Shown piece by piece: positions 47,188 through 57,800 of a stretch of 64,000 nt of DNA (positions within the stretch are counted from its first letter, which is position 1; each line of letters opens with the position of its first letter). The position numbers and the translations under genes are program-made. The stretch lies in the NCBI RefSeq assembly GCF_900890425.1, contig NZ_CAAHFG010000001.1, positions 2,356,001-2,420,000 of the forward strand. Direction: 5' to 3'. The notes under the pieces are model-generated. The model was given only the letters and a program-made list of their open reading frames with translations. It was not told the origin of the DNA and searched no databases. The stretch is from Pontiella desulfatans. Lineage in GTDB: Bacteria > Verrucomicrobiota > Kiritimatiellia > Kiritimatiellales > Pontiellaceae.

Positions 47188-48903
47188 TTATTTCGCGGCA
47201 TTATACGTGAGGCCCATACCCCGATCATAATAAAAACTGCCTTTCCGAAGCCGCAGGTCGAAAGGCGGCATGTTACGTCCGTCCCACGTCATATGTGCCC
47301 AGTATTGCGTGGCGGTATTTGGATTAAAATCGCCCGCATGGTCTTGCAGGCATTTAAAGAATTTGGTGTTCCCGCCGGCATCATGGAATATGACGATATC
47401 CCCTTTAGCATAGGGGATAAACTGTCCATCCTTGTTTTTCCCGGAAGATTTCGGCGTGTTTTTATACTGGGCCGCCCAAGCACTGACGGTGCGCCAATCA
47501 AAGCCATCGGCAAACCCGGAATTCTCGAACAAAAGGGCCGGAGCGGGTTTCCGTTCGTTCCCTTTCTGCCTGACATTGCTGCCATCTCCGGAACTCATAA
47601 AATATAGGTCCTTGCCTTTTGGGTAGATGTTCCCATCGAAGAGGATGTCCGTGTTTTTATTCCCCAGCTTGAAGAAGCCCTCCGTTGATTCGTCGGATAC
47701 GATTACCGAATCATCCGACTCCGGAACCGAGATATCCCCATAGATGTTATCGGAAAAAATGTAGGGCGTGATGCCATCGCCTGGCCACACATACCCCATC
47801 GTCGTCCGGCTAAAGCCATAGAAGTTGTTGGCGAGCGTGACGGGCTTATCCTGGCTTGGGTTGGTTCTCCCCGGCCCGGCATCGCGATAGCGGAAATTAT
47901 GGAGTGCCCCGTTCGTGCCGGCGAAAATGTTGTTCCGGATCGTGATACCGCCTTCGACAAACGAGAGCTGGTGCAGGTTATCCTGATATCTTGCCTGGAA
48001 AGGATGACGGTAAAACGTGGCCGAACCAATGGCCACATTGTTTTCAATGACCGATCCCTCGGCCAGGTTATCGGTTTGCAGTGCCTCGGCGCCCGTGAAT
48101 GCGATAATATTGTTTTTCAAGGTCAGCTTTGTGATGTCCTGATTATGCGCCTTCGTTGAGTAGGAAATATAAAAGGCTTCGCCTTCGCCAAAGCCTGCAA
48201 AACAGTCCTGAATATCAACGGCGACTTCCCCGGGATCGGCCGGGTTATCGGTCTTCACATTGAACGAGGCAAAGTAGCCGCCCCAACTGGCCACATAATC
48301 GACTTTGACCGATTTAAAATTGCGGATGCGAACGCCGTTGCCATATTTTTTATAGTAGATGATGCCAGACCATCTTGGGTTACCCCAGAGCCCGTAGCGC
48401 TCATAGTAATCGCCCGTTCCCAGATTGGCGCCATCGTCATGCCCGAGGAACTTCGGATCTCCGGTTTGATGGTCGGGATCATATTTTCCCGTTAGATGCA
48501 AATAATCAAAGTTATACAGTTCGAGCCCACGGTATTGATTCGCTTCGTTGCTATTCCCCCAACGCACTTGTCCGCCAAGGTTCGTGATCAACGTAGGCTT
48601 TTCGGCTGTGCTCCAGCAATCGGCGCCGTTGATTAGGATACGGTCATAATCACCGGCATAGATGAGGATCTTTTTCCCGACCGGTAGTTCGATTCTAAGA
48701 TGCTTGGAGCCACCTGCCGCATAAATATCATCCCCGTTGTCATTGTTCCCTTGAAAGAAAATATAATCCCCTTCGTTAACGGAGGGCCAATAAGCCGCGT
48801 CTTTCAACGTGGCATAGCGATTCTCGGTAATGTCTGGCATGGCATGAGCCAGATTCACGACACAAAGAGTCAGTACAAAGAAAAGATGCCATCGGTTTTT
48901 CAT
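47188..48903 (-). CDS. Secreted right-handed beta-helix protein with C-terminal CBM5/12-like domain
   Basis: 571 residues with signal peptide ending near AHA. The central part (about 60-440) shows parallel beta-helix repeats (LTLKNNIIAFTGAEALQT, ITIRNNIFAGTNGALHN) as in polysaccharide lyases of PL6 and related families. The last 70 residues (about 495-560; YAKGDIVIFHD, FFKCLQDHAGDFNP, YWAHMTW) match the pattern of small CBM5/12 binding domains. A lyase or hydrolase acting on an acidic glycan is likely, but catalytic residues cannot be assigned by eye. It starts 4 nt after the upstream sulfatase stop. Confidence 0.82.
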   Translation of the reverse strand: MKNRWHLFFVLTLCVVNLAHAMPDITENRYATLKDAAYWPSVNEGDYIFFQGNNDNGDDIYAAGGSKHLRIELPVGKKILIYAGDYDRILINGADCWSTAEKPTLITNLGGQVRWGNSNEANQYRGLELYNFDYLHLTGKYDPDHQTGDPKFLGHDDGANLGTGDYYERYGLWGNPRWSGIIYYKKYGNGVRIRNFKSVKVDYVASWGGYFASFNVKTDNPADPGEVAVDIQDCFAGFGEGEAFYISYSTKAHNQDITKLTLKNNIIAFTGAEALQTDNLAEGSVIENNVAIGSATFYRHPFQARYQDNLHQLSFVEGGITIRNNIFAGTNGALHNFRYRDAGPGRTNPSQDKPVTLANNFYGFSRTTMGYVWPGDGITPYIFSDNIYGDISVPESDDSVIVSDESTEGFFKLGNKNTDILFDGNIYPKGKDLYFMSSGDGSNVRQKGNERKPAPALLFENSGFADGFDWRTVSAWAAQYKNTPKSSGKNKDGQFIPYAKGDIVIFHDAGGNTKFFKCLQDHAGDFNPNTATQYWAHMTWDGRNMPPFDLRLRKGSFYYDRGMGLTYNAAK

Positions 48904-48907
48904 CGGA

Positions 48908-50344
48908 TCATTTCCCCTTGCGCTTCTTCGTAAAATTGGGCGTATTTAAATGGCCGGGATAGTCATTGTGTGAACGATCGCTTCCGTCCTGGTTCCAATC
49001 GCCCAGTTCCTTTCGCGTTTCCTCCGCCATTGTTTTCAGCACCTGCACTTTTTCCGGATTCGCTGTTGCGAGATCATTCTTTTCGGCTACGTCGACGGAC
49101 AGATTATTAAGCACAAAATGATTCAGGTTTTTGTAATCGCCCTTCTTCTTGGCCCAATAGACGAGGTTGGCCACCTTGCGCGGCAGGTGCAGTTTCCACG
49201 GCCCGCGGCGGACCGCTTCGAGCGTTAAGCCGTTGTAGTAAACGAATTCCTGCCGGGGGCTCGCTGCGGTCTCGCCGGTCAGCAGCGGCATCAGATTAAA
49301 GCCGTCGATTTTTCGATCCGTCGGTAACGAGACTCCGGTGACGTCGGCGATGGTCGGCAGCAGATCCAGCGCCGACACCATTTCATCACTCACCTGCCCT
49401 GCCGAAATATGCCCCGGCCAACAGATCATGGCCGGCACACGCTGCCCGCCCTCCATCGTGAGATATTTCCCGCCGGATAGCGGCTTGGCCGATCCGGCCG
49501 GCAGCCACGGGCCGTTATCCGCCGCAAACACAACCAGCGTATCTTTCTCAAGTCCCAATTCCCTGAGCGAGTCCATGACCAGTCCGATATGATAATCGAG
49601 TTCGCGCACCATCGCCGGAAGAACCATGGGATTCATTTTCCCTTTTATCTTTTGATAGGAGGCCCACTCCGCATCGGTACAAAACTCTTTGTTCGGCGAC
49701 CACGGGCCATGCACCAGATAGTGCGCGAGGTAGATAAAGAACGGTTTATCAGCCACCTGCTGCTCTTTTATGAATCCGATCGTCGCATCGGTCAGTTTTT
49801 GATGTGCCTCGGCAAAACGTATTTCACCCTGCGGCTCGTCGTCGTGATACCACTCGTTGGCCTTGCCGACCGGAAAATTCCAGGGAGTGCCAACATATTT
49901 ATCGAATCCTTGCTTCAGCGGACCGAAGAGATCCAGTTTTCCCAGATGCCATTTCCCGAACGCCGCCGTGGCATAGCCCTGATCCTTGAGCAGCTCGGCC
50001 ATCGTGATCTCACTCAGCGGCAACCCCACATAATCGTTCCACGGAACGTCTTTAACATTAGGACAGACTGGTAGACCGGCCCGCTGCGGGTAGCGGCCGG
50101 TCAGTACCGCCGCACGACTCGGCGCACAGACACTGCAGGCGGAAAGATAATCGGTAAAGCGCACCCCTTCACCGGCAAGCTTGTCAATATTCGGCGTCTT
50201 CGTTTCCGAGCCGTAACACCCCAGATCGCCATAGCCCAGATCGTCGACATAGATCAGCAGGATGTTGGGTTGGCCGGCAAAAACGCTGTACGCGAAACCA
50301 ATCCCCAGCAAAACCAGTCCGATTCTATTTGTGATATTCATCAT
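48908..50344 (-). CDS. Secreted S1-type sulfatase
   Basis: 478 residues from MMNITNRIGL at 50344, preceded by AAGGAAAGAA. The signal peptide ends near VFA. NILLIYVDDLGYGDLG, Cys73 in C-A-P-S-R, FGKWHLGK and AADNGPWLPAG are intact. The protein ends in a lysine-rich tail (KKRKGK). It follows a GH116-type gene (second GH116-sulfatase pair) and shares a leader motif with the 53207 sulfatase gene. Confidence 0.95.
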   Translation of the reverse strand: MMNITNRIGLVLLGIGFAYSVFAGQPNILLIYVDDLGYGDLGCYGSETKTPNIDKLAGEGVRFTDYLSACSVCAPSRAAVLTGRYPQRAGLPVCPNVKDVPWNDYVGLPLSEITMAELLKDQGYATAAFGKWHLGKLDLFGPLKQGFDKYVGTPWNFPVGKANEWYHDDEPQGEIRFAEAHQKLTDATIGFIKEQQVADKPFFIYLAHYLVHGPWSPNKEFCTDAEWASYQKIKGKMNPMVLPAMVRELDYHIGLVMDSLRELGLEKDTLVVFAADNGPWLPAGSAKPLSGGKYLTMEGGQRVPAMICWPGHISAGQVSDEMVSALDLLPTIADVTGVSLPTDRKIDGFNLMPLLTGETAASPRQEFVYYNGLTLEAVRRGPWKLHLPRKVANLVYWAKKKGDYKNLNHFVLNNLSVDVAEKNDLATANPEKVQVLKTMAEETRKELGDWNQDGSDRSHNDYPGHLNTPNFTKKRKGK

Positions 50345-50353
50345 TTCTTTCCT

Positions 50354-50378
50354 TTTCCAAACTCTGGAACCCACGCGG
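50354..50378 (-). repeat. Conserved leader motif before a sulfatase gene, copy A
   Basis: On the minus strand it reads CCGCGTGGGTTCCA, two variable bases, then GTTTGGAAA. It ends 9 nt before the ATG of the 48908 sulfatase. It matches 54782-54806 in 23 of 25 positions. TTCCA and TGGAA can pair into a small hairpin in the mRNA leader. Confidence 0.55.
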
Positions 50379-50442
50379 CCTCCTCCGTCCAGCCGTAGCA
50401 CGGTGCTCGTGTATAAACGGCCCGGAGGACTGTTCTACGTGA

Positions 50443-53190
50443 TCAGCGCAACACAATGTTCATCGACTGTCCGGCGGCGACCGAAACAGGCGCATCAAAT
50501 TCGACCGACACCCCATTCTCACTCTTCACCAGTTTTGTCTTCAGCTTCTTGCCATCCACTTTCACATCCGCCGTTTTCACCGCCAGGTTCATCGGGTTCA
50601 GCTTAACGGTTTTGAGATTCACACGACCGTACGTCACAGCGAGTTCAGCTGCCATTTCCGCCTCGCTGATGGTCTGGCTGTAGGAGCCCCACCCTTCCGC
50701 GGTGGTGAACGGCGCGCGGAAGTCTTCCGGCTTCACGCGCGGTGCAAACCCAAGATGCCCTTTCGGCCCATGGTACTCATAGCCGCACGCCGCGAGGAAG
50801 ACGCCGTAGCTCGCCATGGAGCGAGCATAGTGGTCGCCGCATTCGATCTCGTTGAAGGGGTTGCGCCGTTCGGGCGAGTAGCGATCATGCACCGCCCGAG
50901 CGACGGCCAGCCCCTTTTCAACCAGCGCGGAGTCCGGCTCGCCTTCAAACACCATGTGGGCGGCCGCCTGATATTCAAAGCCGTTCATGCATTCATTAAA
51001 GTAGCCACCCACGCCCTTGAAGACCTTCGGGTTTTCCTTGGAGCGCAGCTTGTTTCCGGGAATGGCTTCCATTGCACCGCCTTTCGGCCACGTCGTCATC
51101 ACCAGGCCCGCCTCGCCGGGCATGGCGTACCAGCGGAATGCCGATTCAATCTCCACATGATCCAGCGCATACTGTCCGGCATCCGGAGCAAAGTTATAGT
51201 TCCAGATACTGTTGAGCGCCGACACCGTCTCCTTTTTCGGGATTATGCGACCCAAGCCCACCTGATGCATCCACGCCTGGCCCAGCACCTGATCGATATG
51301 GCAGCCCTTGTTGGTGTTGAGCGCCTTCACGCCCTCCGTGGGTTTGTGAATGAAATATTCGCCGTCGAAGACTTCGGCAACAATGTTCTCATAGCCGCGG
51401 TCAAGAATCGTGCGGCACTGCTTTGCAAAGTCCTGGTCGCCCACTTCGATCGCCATCGCTTCCGCTGCCGCCAAGGCTCCCAGATATACACTGCTCAGCC
51501 AGCCCATCGGGCCATGCCACGCCGCATCAAGCGTATGCGGTTGCTTGCCTTCGAGCAGTCCGTTGCCGTCGCCGTCCTTTTGAATCAGGAACTCGGTCGC
51601 CTTTTTCACATTCGGCCACACCCTTTTCAGAAACGCATCGTCGGCCGACATCTGATGCTCGCGATAGGCGCGCATGATGCTACCGGCCTGCCCATCGACG
51701 GCTTCCTTTCCTTTAGCATGATAATCCCCGCGATCCTTGACCAAACCGGTTTGGGGCTCAAAACCGATGCCGGGTTTAAAATCCACCTCTTCGCGGAAGG
51801 CGCGCTCCAGCTCGGGGAAAATGCGTGCCAAGGCCTGCGCGTAATACCACACATGCGTACAGGTTCCGGGACAGCTATCCACCCCTTCCCAGGCATACGG
51901 ACGGCCATCGTCGAACCAATGGAAGGTTTGTGTTGCGATACAGTCGAGGCCGATAAAACTGCGATCCAACAGCCAGACCGGCAGCGAGCTATCGTACCAG
52001 GTTTTATTCCATGCGCGCGTCTGCTGCAGCAGGAGTTTGTTGTCGCTCGCCAGATAGGCCGCAACCTCATAGGCCGATTCAAACTGCGTGCTGTAAAAGC
52101 GCCGCCTGCCGCGGAAGAGCTTGCGCGAATCCTGCGTGCGATGCACCACCTTCAGGGCGTCGATCTCCGTGTAGTCGGGGAAATACCAGGTCACCGCAAA
52201 ATCAACCGTTCTGGATTCGCCGGGCGCCAGCGTAAAGCCGGCAGACAGACCGCCGACCAGCATTTCGTCGAGCGGCTTTACGACAGCCGGCTGATTATTT
52301 AGCGGCTTGACCTGATCCAACAGCGCGACCGGATCCGCCAACGATGCGACGCCTGCGACCTTCACTTCGTTTGTGTCGTGCAGCAACGTCAAAGTCATGG
52401 AGCCGTCGCCATGCTTGTCCTTGATGCCCTCGCCCTCAATCGTACTGAAGACGCTGACCGTTCCGTCTTTTGCAACGAGCTGGTTGCGGCGTTTTCCAAG
52501 CATTGGATCCTTTGTGTAGGGGCAGGTGGCATTCTGAAGCCAACCTCCGAGATCCACCTCCACGGGCGCATCCGTGATGTTCGATACGGTGAAACTCATG
52601 ACCGTTGCGGGAATGGCGGAATCTTTCGCGTTGAGCGGAATGAACGGGCTGAACGCTTCGAGCTGCACGGTAACCGGATAGCCCTTCTCGGCATAGGTCA
52701 CCCTGCCCACCGGATATTCTCCGCGGAACTGGATATCGGAAAACCCCTTCCGATCGAGCGTCTTTGTGCCGGCCTTGGTGCGAATGAGAAATCCCTGCTC
52801 CACCTCGGCGCCGTTCGAGTTGCTATATGGATCGCCCTGCGCAACCGGGTGCGCATAGTGCCCGCCCAGGACAAACGATGAAACCAGAAACCCCTGCTTG
52901 CTGGGCGGCTCGCGGCGATAGTTGCTCTTGAAAATGTCCCACAACCAAAGCTTGCCGTCGCCGCCCAGATAGAGCTGGCCGCAACCAATGCCGCCGACCG
53001 GCATACCGATATATTTCAGCGAGTCATCCTTCACCGAGCCCACGACGCCCCGATCCAGGGCATGCCCCCGCTCGGTCAACGACTCCACCCAGGCCGGATC
53101 GAGCTGTTTATCCTCCGGAACCAGGCTCGCGCCTGCCATCAAGGCCGCACCGGCCAGCACAACCACCCCAACTGTGTTTTTATAACCCAT
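50443..53190 (-). CDS. Secreted GH116-type glycosidase
   Basis: 915 residues from MGYKNTVGVVVL at 53190; the Shine-Dalgarno is weak. The signal peptide ends near LMA. After a short region that matches the 35410 protein (LDPAWVESLTERGH), the GH116 N-domain starts (YIGMPVGGIGCGQL at about 60). The (alpha/alpha)6 domain includes CPGTCTHVWYYAQALARIFP and LLEGKQPHTLDAAWHG at about 552, and the same tail module as its paralogue ends it (KTVKLNPMNL, VDGKKLKTKLV). It lacks any extra N-terminal binding module. It sits between two sulfatase genes, 16 nt after the upstream one. Confidence 0.9.
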   Translation of the reverse strand: MGYKNTVGVVVLAGAALMAGASLVPEDKQLDPAWVESLTERGHALDRGVVGSVKDDSLKYIGMPVGGIGCGQLYLGGDGKLWLWDIFKSNYRREPPSKQGFLVSSFVLGGHYAHPVAQGDPYSNSNGAEVEQGFLIRTKAGTKTLDRKGFSDIQFRGEYPVGRVTYAEKGYPVTVQLEAFSPFIPLNAKDSAIPATVMSFTVSNITDAPVEVDLGGWLQNATCPYTKDPMLGKRRNQLVAKDGTVSVFSTIEGEGIKDKHGDGSMTLTLLHDTNEVKVAGVASLADPVALLDQVKPLNNQPAVVKPLDEMLVGGLSAGFTLAPGESRTVDFAVTWYFPDYTEIDALKVVHRTQDSRKLFRGRRRFYSTQFESAYEVAAYLASDNKLLLQQTRAWNKTWYDSSLPVWLLDRSFIGLDCIATQTFHWFDDGRPYAWEGVDSCPGTCTHVWYYAQALARIFPELERAFREEVDFKPGIGFEPQTGLVKDRGDYHAKGKEAVDGQAGSIMRAYREHQMSADDAFLKRVWPNVKKATEFLIQKDGDGNGLLEGKQPHTLDAAWHGPMGWLSSVYLGALAAAEAMAIEVGDQDFAKQCRTILDRGYENIVAEVFDGEYFIHKPTEGVKALNTNKGCHIDQVLGQAWMHQVGLGRIIPKKETVSALNSIWNYNFAPDAGQYALDHVEIESAFRWYAMPGEAGLVMTTWPKGGAMEAIPGNKLRSKENPKVFKGVGGYFNECMNGFEYQAAAHMVFEGEPDSALVEKGLAVARAVHDRYSPERRNPFNEIECGDHYARSMASYGVFLAACGYEYHGPKGHLGFAPRVKPEDFRAPFTTAEGWGSYSQTISEAEMAAELAVTYGRVNLKTVKLNPMNLAVKTADVKVDGKKLKTKLVKSENGVSVEFDAPVSVAAGQSMNIVLR

Positions 53191-53206
53191 GGTGTCTACT
53201 TTGCGT

Positions 53207-54772
53207 TCATTTCCTCTGGCTCTTCGAGTCGGATGCCAGCTGCGCTTTATAGCGCTCCAGCAACGCCTGCATCTCCTGGACAACTTCGGGATGCTGTTTC
53301 ACCACGTTCCGGGTCTGGTTCACATCGGCTTCCAGATCGTAGAGCTGGTCGCGCGGGGCGTTCTTCTTGATTTTTCCGTTCACAATATCGCTGTTCACAT
53401 TTCCGACGAACGACACGCAGGCCGGCCCACCCGCACCATGCTTGCCGGGGCCGCCAGTGAATCCGCCACTGCTTTTTGCCGGGATATACATCCACTTGCC
53501 TTTGCGGATTGAAATGTGGCTGGCCTTGCGCGGCGAAAGCACCAGATGATCGCGCAGCGGCACGTCCGGCTCCCCTAGCAATGCCGGCAGGACATTCACG
53601 CTATCGGCCTGTTGCTCTTTTCCCAGGGACTGCCCGGTCAGCGCGGCAAAGGTGGCCAGCATGTCCACATTGCAGATCAATTGATCGGAGGTGGTTCCCG
53701 CTTCGATTCCACCCGGCCACCTGGCAATGAACGGCACACGGTGTCCGCCTTCCCATATGCCGAACTTAAAGCCGAGCAGATCGCCGTTTTGCCGATGCCC
53801 GTGCTTGAACGCTTCCTGCCCGTTGTGATTAAACATGCCGCCGTTATCGCTGGTAAAGATGATCAGGGTGTTGTCGGCAACGCCTTGCTCCTCCAATGTC
53901 TTCACGATCTCGCCGACCATCCAGTCCAGCTCATGGATAAAATCGCCGTAGAGCCCGCATTGGCTGGTGCCTTGGAATCGCGGAGCCGGGGTGATCGGAT
54001 GGTGGATGTTCGTGGTCGCCAGATAGAGGAAGAAGGGCTTGGCCTTGCGCTCGCTGATCCATTGGGTGGCCCGCGCTGCCAGGGTCGTCCCGAGCTCGAA
54101 ATCGTTGTAGAGTTTGTGCGCTTCGACCGCCCCGCCAAACCAGTTTGGCACCCGGTTGCCATGAGCTTCGGTGAGCGGGGTGATCGGCGTCGCGTTTTCC
54201 CCGGCGTTCTTGCCGAGATAAACAATCGGATCATCGGACGTCATTCCAACCACGCGGTCATTCTCCACATAGACATACGGCGGAGCGCTGTTTACGACCG
54301 GTACGCCGAAATAATAATCAAAACCGAGCTCCTGCGGCCCGGGCCGTAACGGCTTCGTGTAGTCGGCTTCTTGGGTTCCGAACCCCAGATGCCACTTGCC
54401 AAAGCACGAGGTTTCGTAGCCCTTGTTCTTGAGAAGCTTCGCGATCGTCAGCTTGTCGGTATCGATCAGCAGTTTACTGGTTGGCGGGCACGGCCCCCAG
54501 AGCCCGGCGCGCATCGGATACTCGCCCGTCAACAGCCCGTAGCGCGAGGGTGTGCAGACGGCCGACGAAGAATGCGCGTCCGTAAAGCGGCGGCCCTCCT
54601 TGGCGAGCTTGTCGATATTCGGTGTCTGCACCAAGGTTGCCCCATTGCACCCCACATCGCCATAACCAAGGTCATCGGCAAAGATCAGGACAATGTTCGG
54701 CGGCGGCTCCGCTCCGAAACTCGCAACCGCTCCCAGCAAAAGCACACCCAATATATTTTTTATTTTCATCAT
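53207..54772 (-). CDS. Secreted S1-type sulfatase
   Basis: 521 residues from MMKIKNILGV at 54772 (GAAGGAATT upstream). The signal peptide ends near SFG-A. NIVLIFADDLGYGDVG, Cys73 in C-T-P-S-R, FGKWHLGF and FTSDNGGMFNHN are intact. In the third GH116-sulfatase pair it follows the LamG-GH116 gene with a 70-nt spacer that carries the conserved leader motif, and precedes another GH116 gene. Confidence 0.95.
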   Translation of the reverse strand: MMKIKNILGVLLLGAVASFGAEPPPNIVLIFADDLGYGDVGCNGATLVQTPNIDKLAKEGRRFTDAHSSSAVCTPSRYGLLTGEYPMRAGLWGPCPPTSKLLIDTDKLTIAKLLKNKGYETSCFGKWHLGFGTQEADYTKPLRPGPQELGFDYYFGVPVVNSAPPYVYVENDRVVGMTSDDPIVYLGKNAGENATPITPLTEAHGNRVPNWFGGAVEAHKLYNDFELGTTLAARATQWISERKAKPFFLYLATTNIHHPITPAPRFQGTSQCGLYGDFIHELDWMVGEIVKTLEEQGVADNTLIIFTSDNGGMFNHNGQEAFKHGHRQNGDLLGFKFGIWEGGHRVPFIARWPGGIEAGTTSDQLICNVDMLATFAALTGQSLGKEQQADSVNVLPALLGEPDVPLRDHLVLSPRKASHISIRKGKWMYIPAKSSGGFTGGPGKHGAGGPACVSFVGNVNSDIVNGKIKKNAPRDQLYDLEADVNQTRNVVKQHPEVVQEMQALLERYKAQLASDSKSQRK

Positions 54773-54781
54773 AATTCCTTC

Positions 54782-54806
54782 TTTCCAAACCATGGAACCC
54801 ACGCGG
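54782..54806 (-). repeat. Conserved leader motif before a sulfatase gene, copy B
   Basis: Same motif as 50354-50378 (CCGCGTGGGTTCCA..GTTTGGAAA on the minus strand), ending 9 nt before the ATG of the 53207 sulfatase gene. Both copies lie in a GH116-to-sulfatase spacer, so they are either duplication remnants or a shared regulatory leader. Confidence 0.55.
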
Positions 54807-54842
54807 TGTAGGACGTGCCTGTCCGGAACGGACGGCGCGTGA

Positions 54843-57800
54843 TTATCTACCATCCACCTGAACATCCAACTGTTGGCCGTCTTTGAGGGTCAGTGGTTGC
54901 TGCAACTTCAAGGTTACGTCTCCGTTCTTTGCGCTAAAGCTCGACTCCAGAGTTTTCCCGTTCAATGTCGCCGTCACGGATTTGGGCTGTCCCGGAGCAG
55001 CCAGAACGACTTCAGTCAAGCGCAGCTGCCCTTCACTGAGCTCGATGGATGCTTCCAGTCTGTTGCCGGTCAGGGTCTGTGAATAGAGCCCGTAGCCCTC
55101 GGCGGCGGTGAAGAAACTCTGGTGGTTTTCCGGCTGCCAGCGCGGGCGGAAGCCGATGCGGCCCGCCGGGCCGTCGTAGAGGAAGCCTTGCAGAACCAGC
55201 AGCGCCGACCACGAACTCAGGGAGCGGCCATAATATTTTCCGCACTCGTCGTCGCCGAACGGGTTGCCGGAGTAGCCCCAGGCGGCCACGCCCAGATCGG
55301 TCACCCCTTCGGTGCGCAGGCGGCCGTCGTAGCGATTATGGATCGTCTTGAAAAGGATCAGCCCTTCATCCTGAAGACCGTTCTGCATCATCGTCGCGGC
55401 GGCGGCGTATTCAAACCCGGTCATCACTTCATCGCCATACTTCATGCCCGGGATCGGTTGCGGATTCTTCGGCCAGGTGATCATTTTGATGCCACCGTCA
55501 TCCACTTCATAATACTGGCGCGGCTTGAGCGAGTGGCCATGGGAGTCCGCCAGATAGTTGTATTTAAACAGCGATTCCATCGCCTTGCGGGAACGATCCG
55601 CCGGGAAGCTGGGCTCGATGCCGAGCTGCCCGGCCCACCAGTCGCCGAGGAGCTGGTCGATGTGGCAGCCGTCCAGATAGTCCTGCTCGCGTTGCACACC
55701 GACTTCCTGAATGTAGTATTCCCCGTTCCACAACCGTTCGTTCTGCATCTTTTGCCCGGACGCCCGGATGCTGCGGTACTCGGCGGCGGTCTTGGCATCG
55801 CCGGCAATATCGGCGATGCGGGCAGCGGCTTCGAGCGCGGATAGATAGAGGCTGCCGATCCACGAGGAGCAGCCCCACATTTTTCCGTCGAGCGTGTTGT
55901 GCTGACGATTCTGCAGGTAGCCGTCGTGGTTGGTATCCCATTCCTCCATGCCGAACTCCATCGCCCTCTTCACATCCGGCCATTTTTTCTTCACCCATTC
56001 GTCATCTGCGCTGCACAAGTGCTCGCGGTAGGTGTTTAGGATCGTGCCGAAAAACCCGTCGGCCGCCGCTTCGCCGCCGCCATGCCGGTTGGGAAACAGG
56101 CCGTTCGGTTTCTGCTGGGCAAAATCCTGATGGCGCATGATACGCCCCAGCTCCGGGAACAGGCGCGCGTGGCCCTGGGCATATTGCCACACATGCGTGC
56201 AGTTGCCGCCGCAGCTTCCCATATTTTGGCGGCTGCCTTCCCAAGCGCCAAAGTAGCCGTCGGCGGCCCACCAGCAGGTCTGGCTGCGCAGCACCGCCAG
56301 CGGCGAGCTCATGCGATCAAGCAGCCAGCGCGGTAGGTTCGATGCATAGAGTGTGTCGTGATACCGGCGGGTGCGTGCAATCAGGTCATCAAGATGGTCT
56401 TTCAGATAGTCGGCTACGCCCATGGCATTCGGCCACCAGGTTGCATACTGCTGTCCGCCATGCGACCACGGCCCGCTGGCCGGTTCGCCTTCCATCGCTT
56501 TGGAACGTTTGCCCGAGCCATGCTTGGTGTTGTTGAAATACCAGGTCAGCGCAATCGTCACGGACTTGGTTTCGCCGGGGGCGAGTTCCATCGGTGCCGA
56601 CAGCGCGCCATCCAGCGTCTCGTCCTTCGCGGAAGGCCCGGCCTGCGCCGCGCCCTTGCAGGCACCGTTTTTGGAGAACGTGCTGTGCAACGATGCGGTC
56701 GAATCGAAGGACGCAACGCCGGACGCCCCGGACGCCAGGGTCATCAGCACCATGTCTGCAGCGGTCGACTGTTTGGTCATGTGCAGCATGGTGGCAACGC
56801 CGTCGCGCACAACCTTGTTCAGGTTCATCCCATAGGCACCGCCTGTATAACCAAGCGCATTGCGCTGGGCGGCCAGGACATCTAGCTTGACCGGGGACGA
56901 CGAGGTGTTCCTTGCAGTGACCGTATAGATCGCGCAGGGAATGGCGGAGTTTTTCAGATCCATTGGAATCAGCGGATTGAAGACTTCGAGTTCAACCTGC
57001 ACCGGAAGCGCGGGCTCTTCGAAACGGTACTTGGCGAAGGGATACTCCCCTTCAAACTGCAGGGACGTCATCGCCGCAAACGGCCCGACGGCCTCGGTCT
57101 GCAACGCGCGAACAACTGGCTGGCCACCCTGGGTCTGCGCCCGCACGGCCAGGAAGCAGTTTTCGATGCGCCTTTCTTCAAAATTTTTGGCGATCTGCCA
57201 GACGGCCGGTTCGGCCTTGCCGTTAAATTGAATGGAGCCCGACCCAATGCCACCGACCTGGAATGCAATTGCTTCAAGGTGTTCGCCCTCATACACGCGG
57301 GGTTCACCCGGTGCGGTCAGCGCAGGGTCGGCCCGCATGGCCGCCTGCTTCCGTGCACGCACGGCATCGCGCTCCGCCGCGACCTTGGCAACAATCTCGC
57401 CGACCGCGTTCAGATGATCTCCAAACCCTGCGACCTTAATGTGGTTCTGAATTTCAACCTGACTCAAACCTTCGCCATAAACGGCGACTTCGTCCAGCAG
57501 GATGTCTCCGGTTACCAGTGATGCAAAGGGTGTTGTTCCAAACGTCATGGTGCTGTTCTTCGGGCCGTTGCGCGTGAACTCAAACGCTCCGCCGGTCAGG
57601 GCGCATTCGTAACCGTCAATATAGGCGCGCAGGTCGAGGTCATAACTGGTGATCGCCAAATGGTACCAGCGACCGACTTTAATCGGCTGATCGGTGGGGA
57701 GATGGATCGTCGTCAGTACACTCTGATTCTGTCCGCCGCGATACAACAATGCCGACAGGTCGTTTTTGACGCCGATGAGATAGCGAACCTTCTGCCCGGT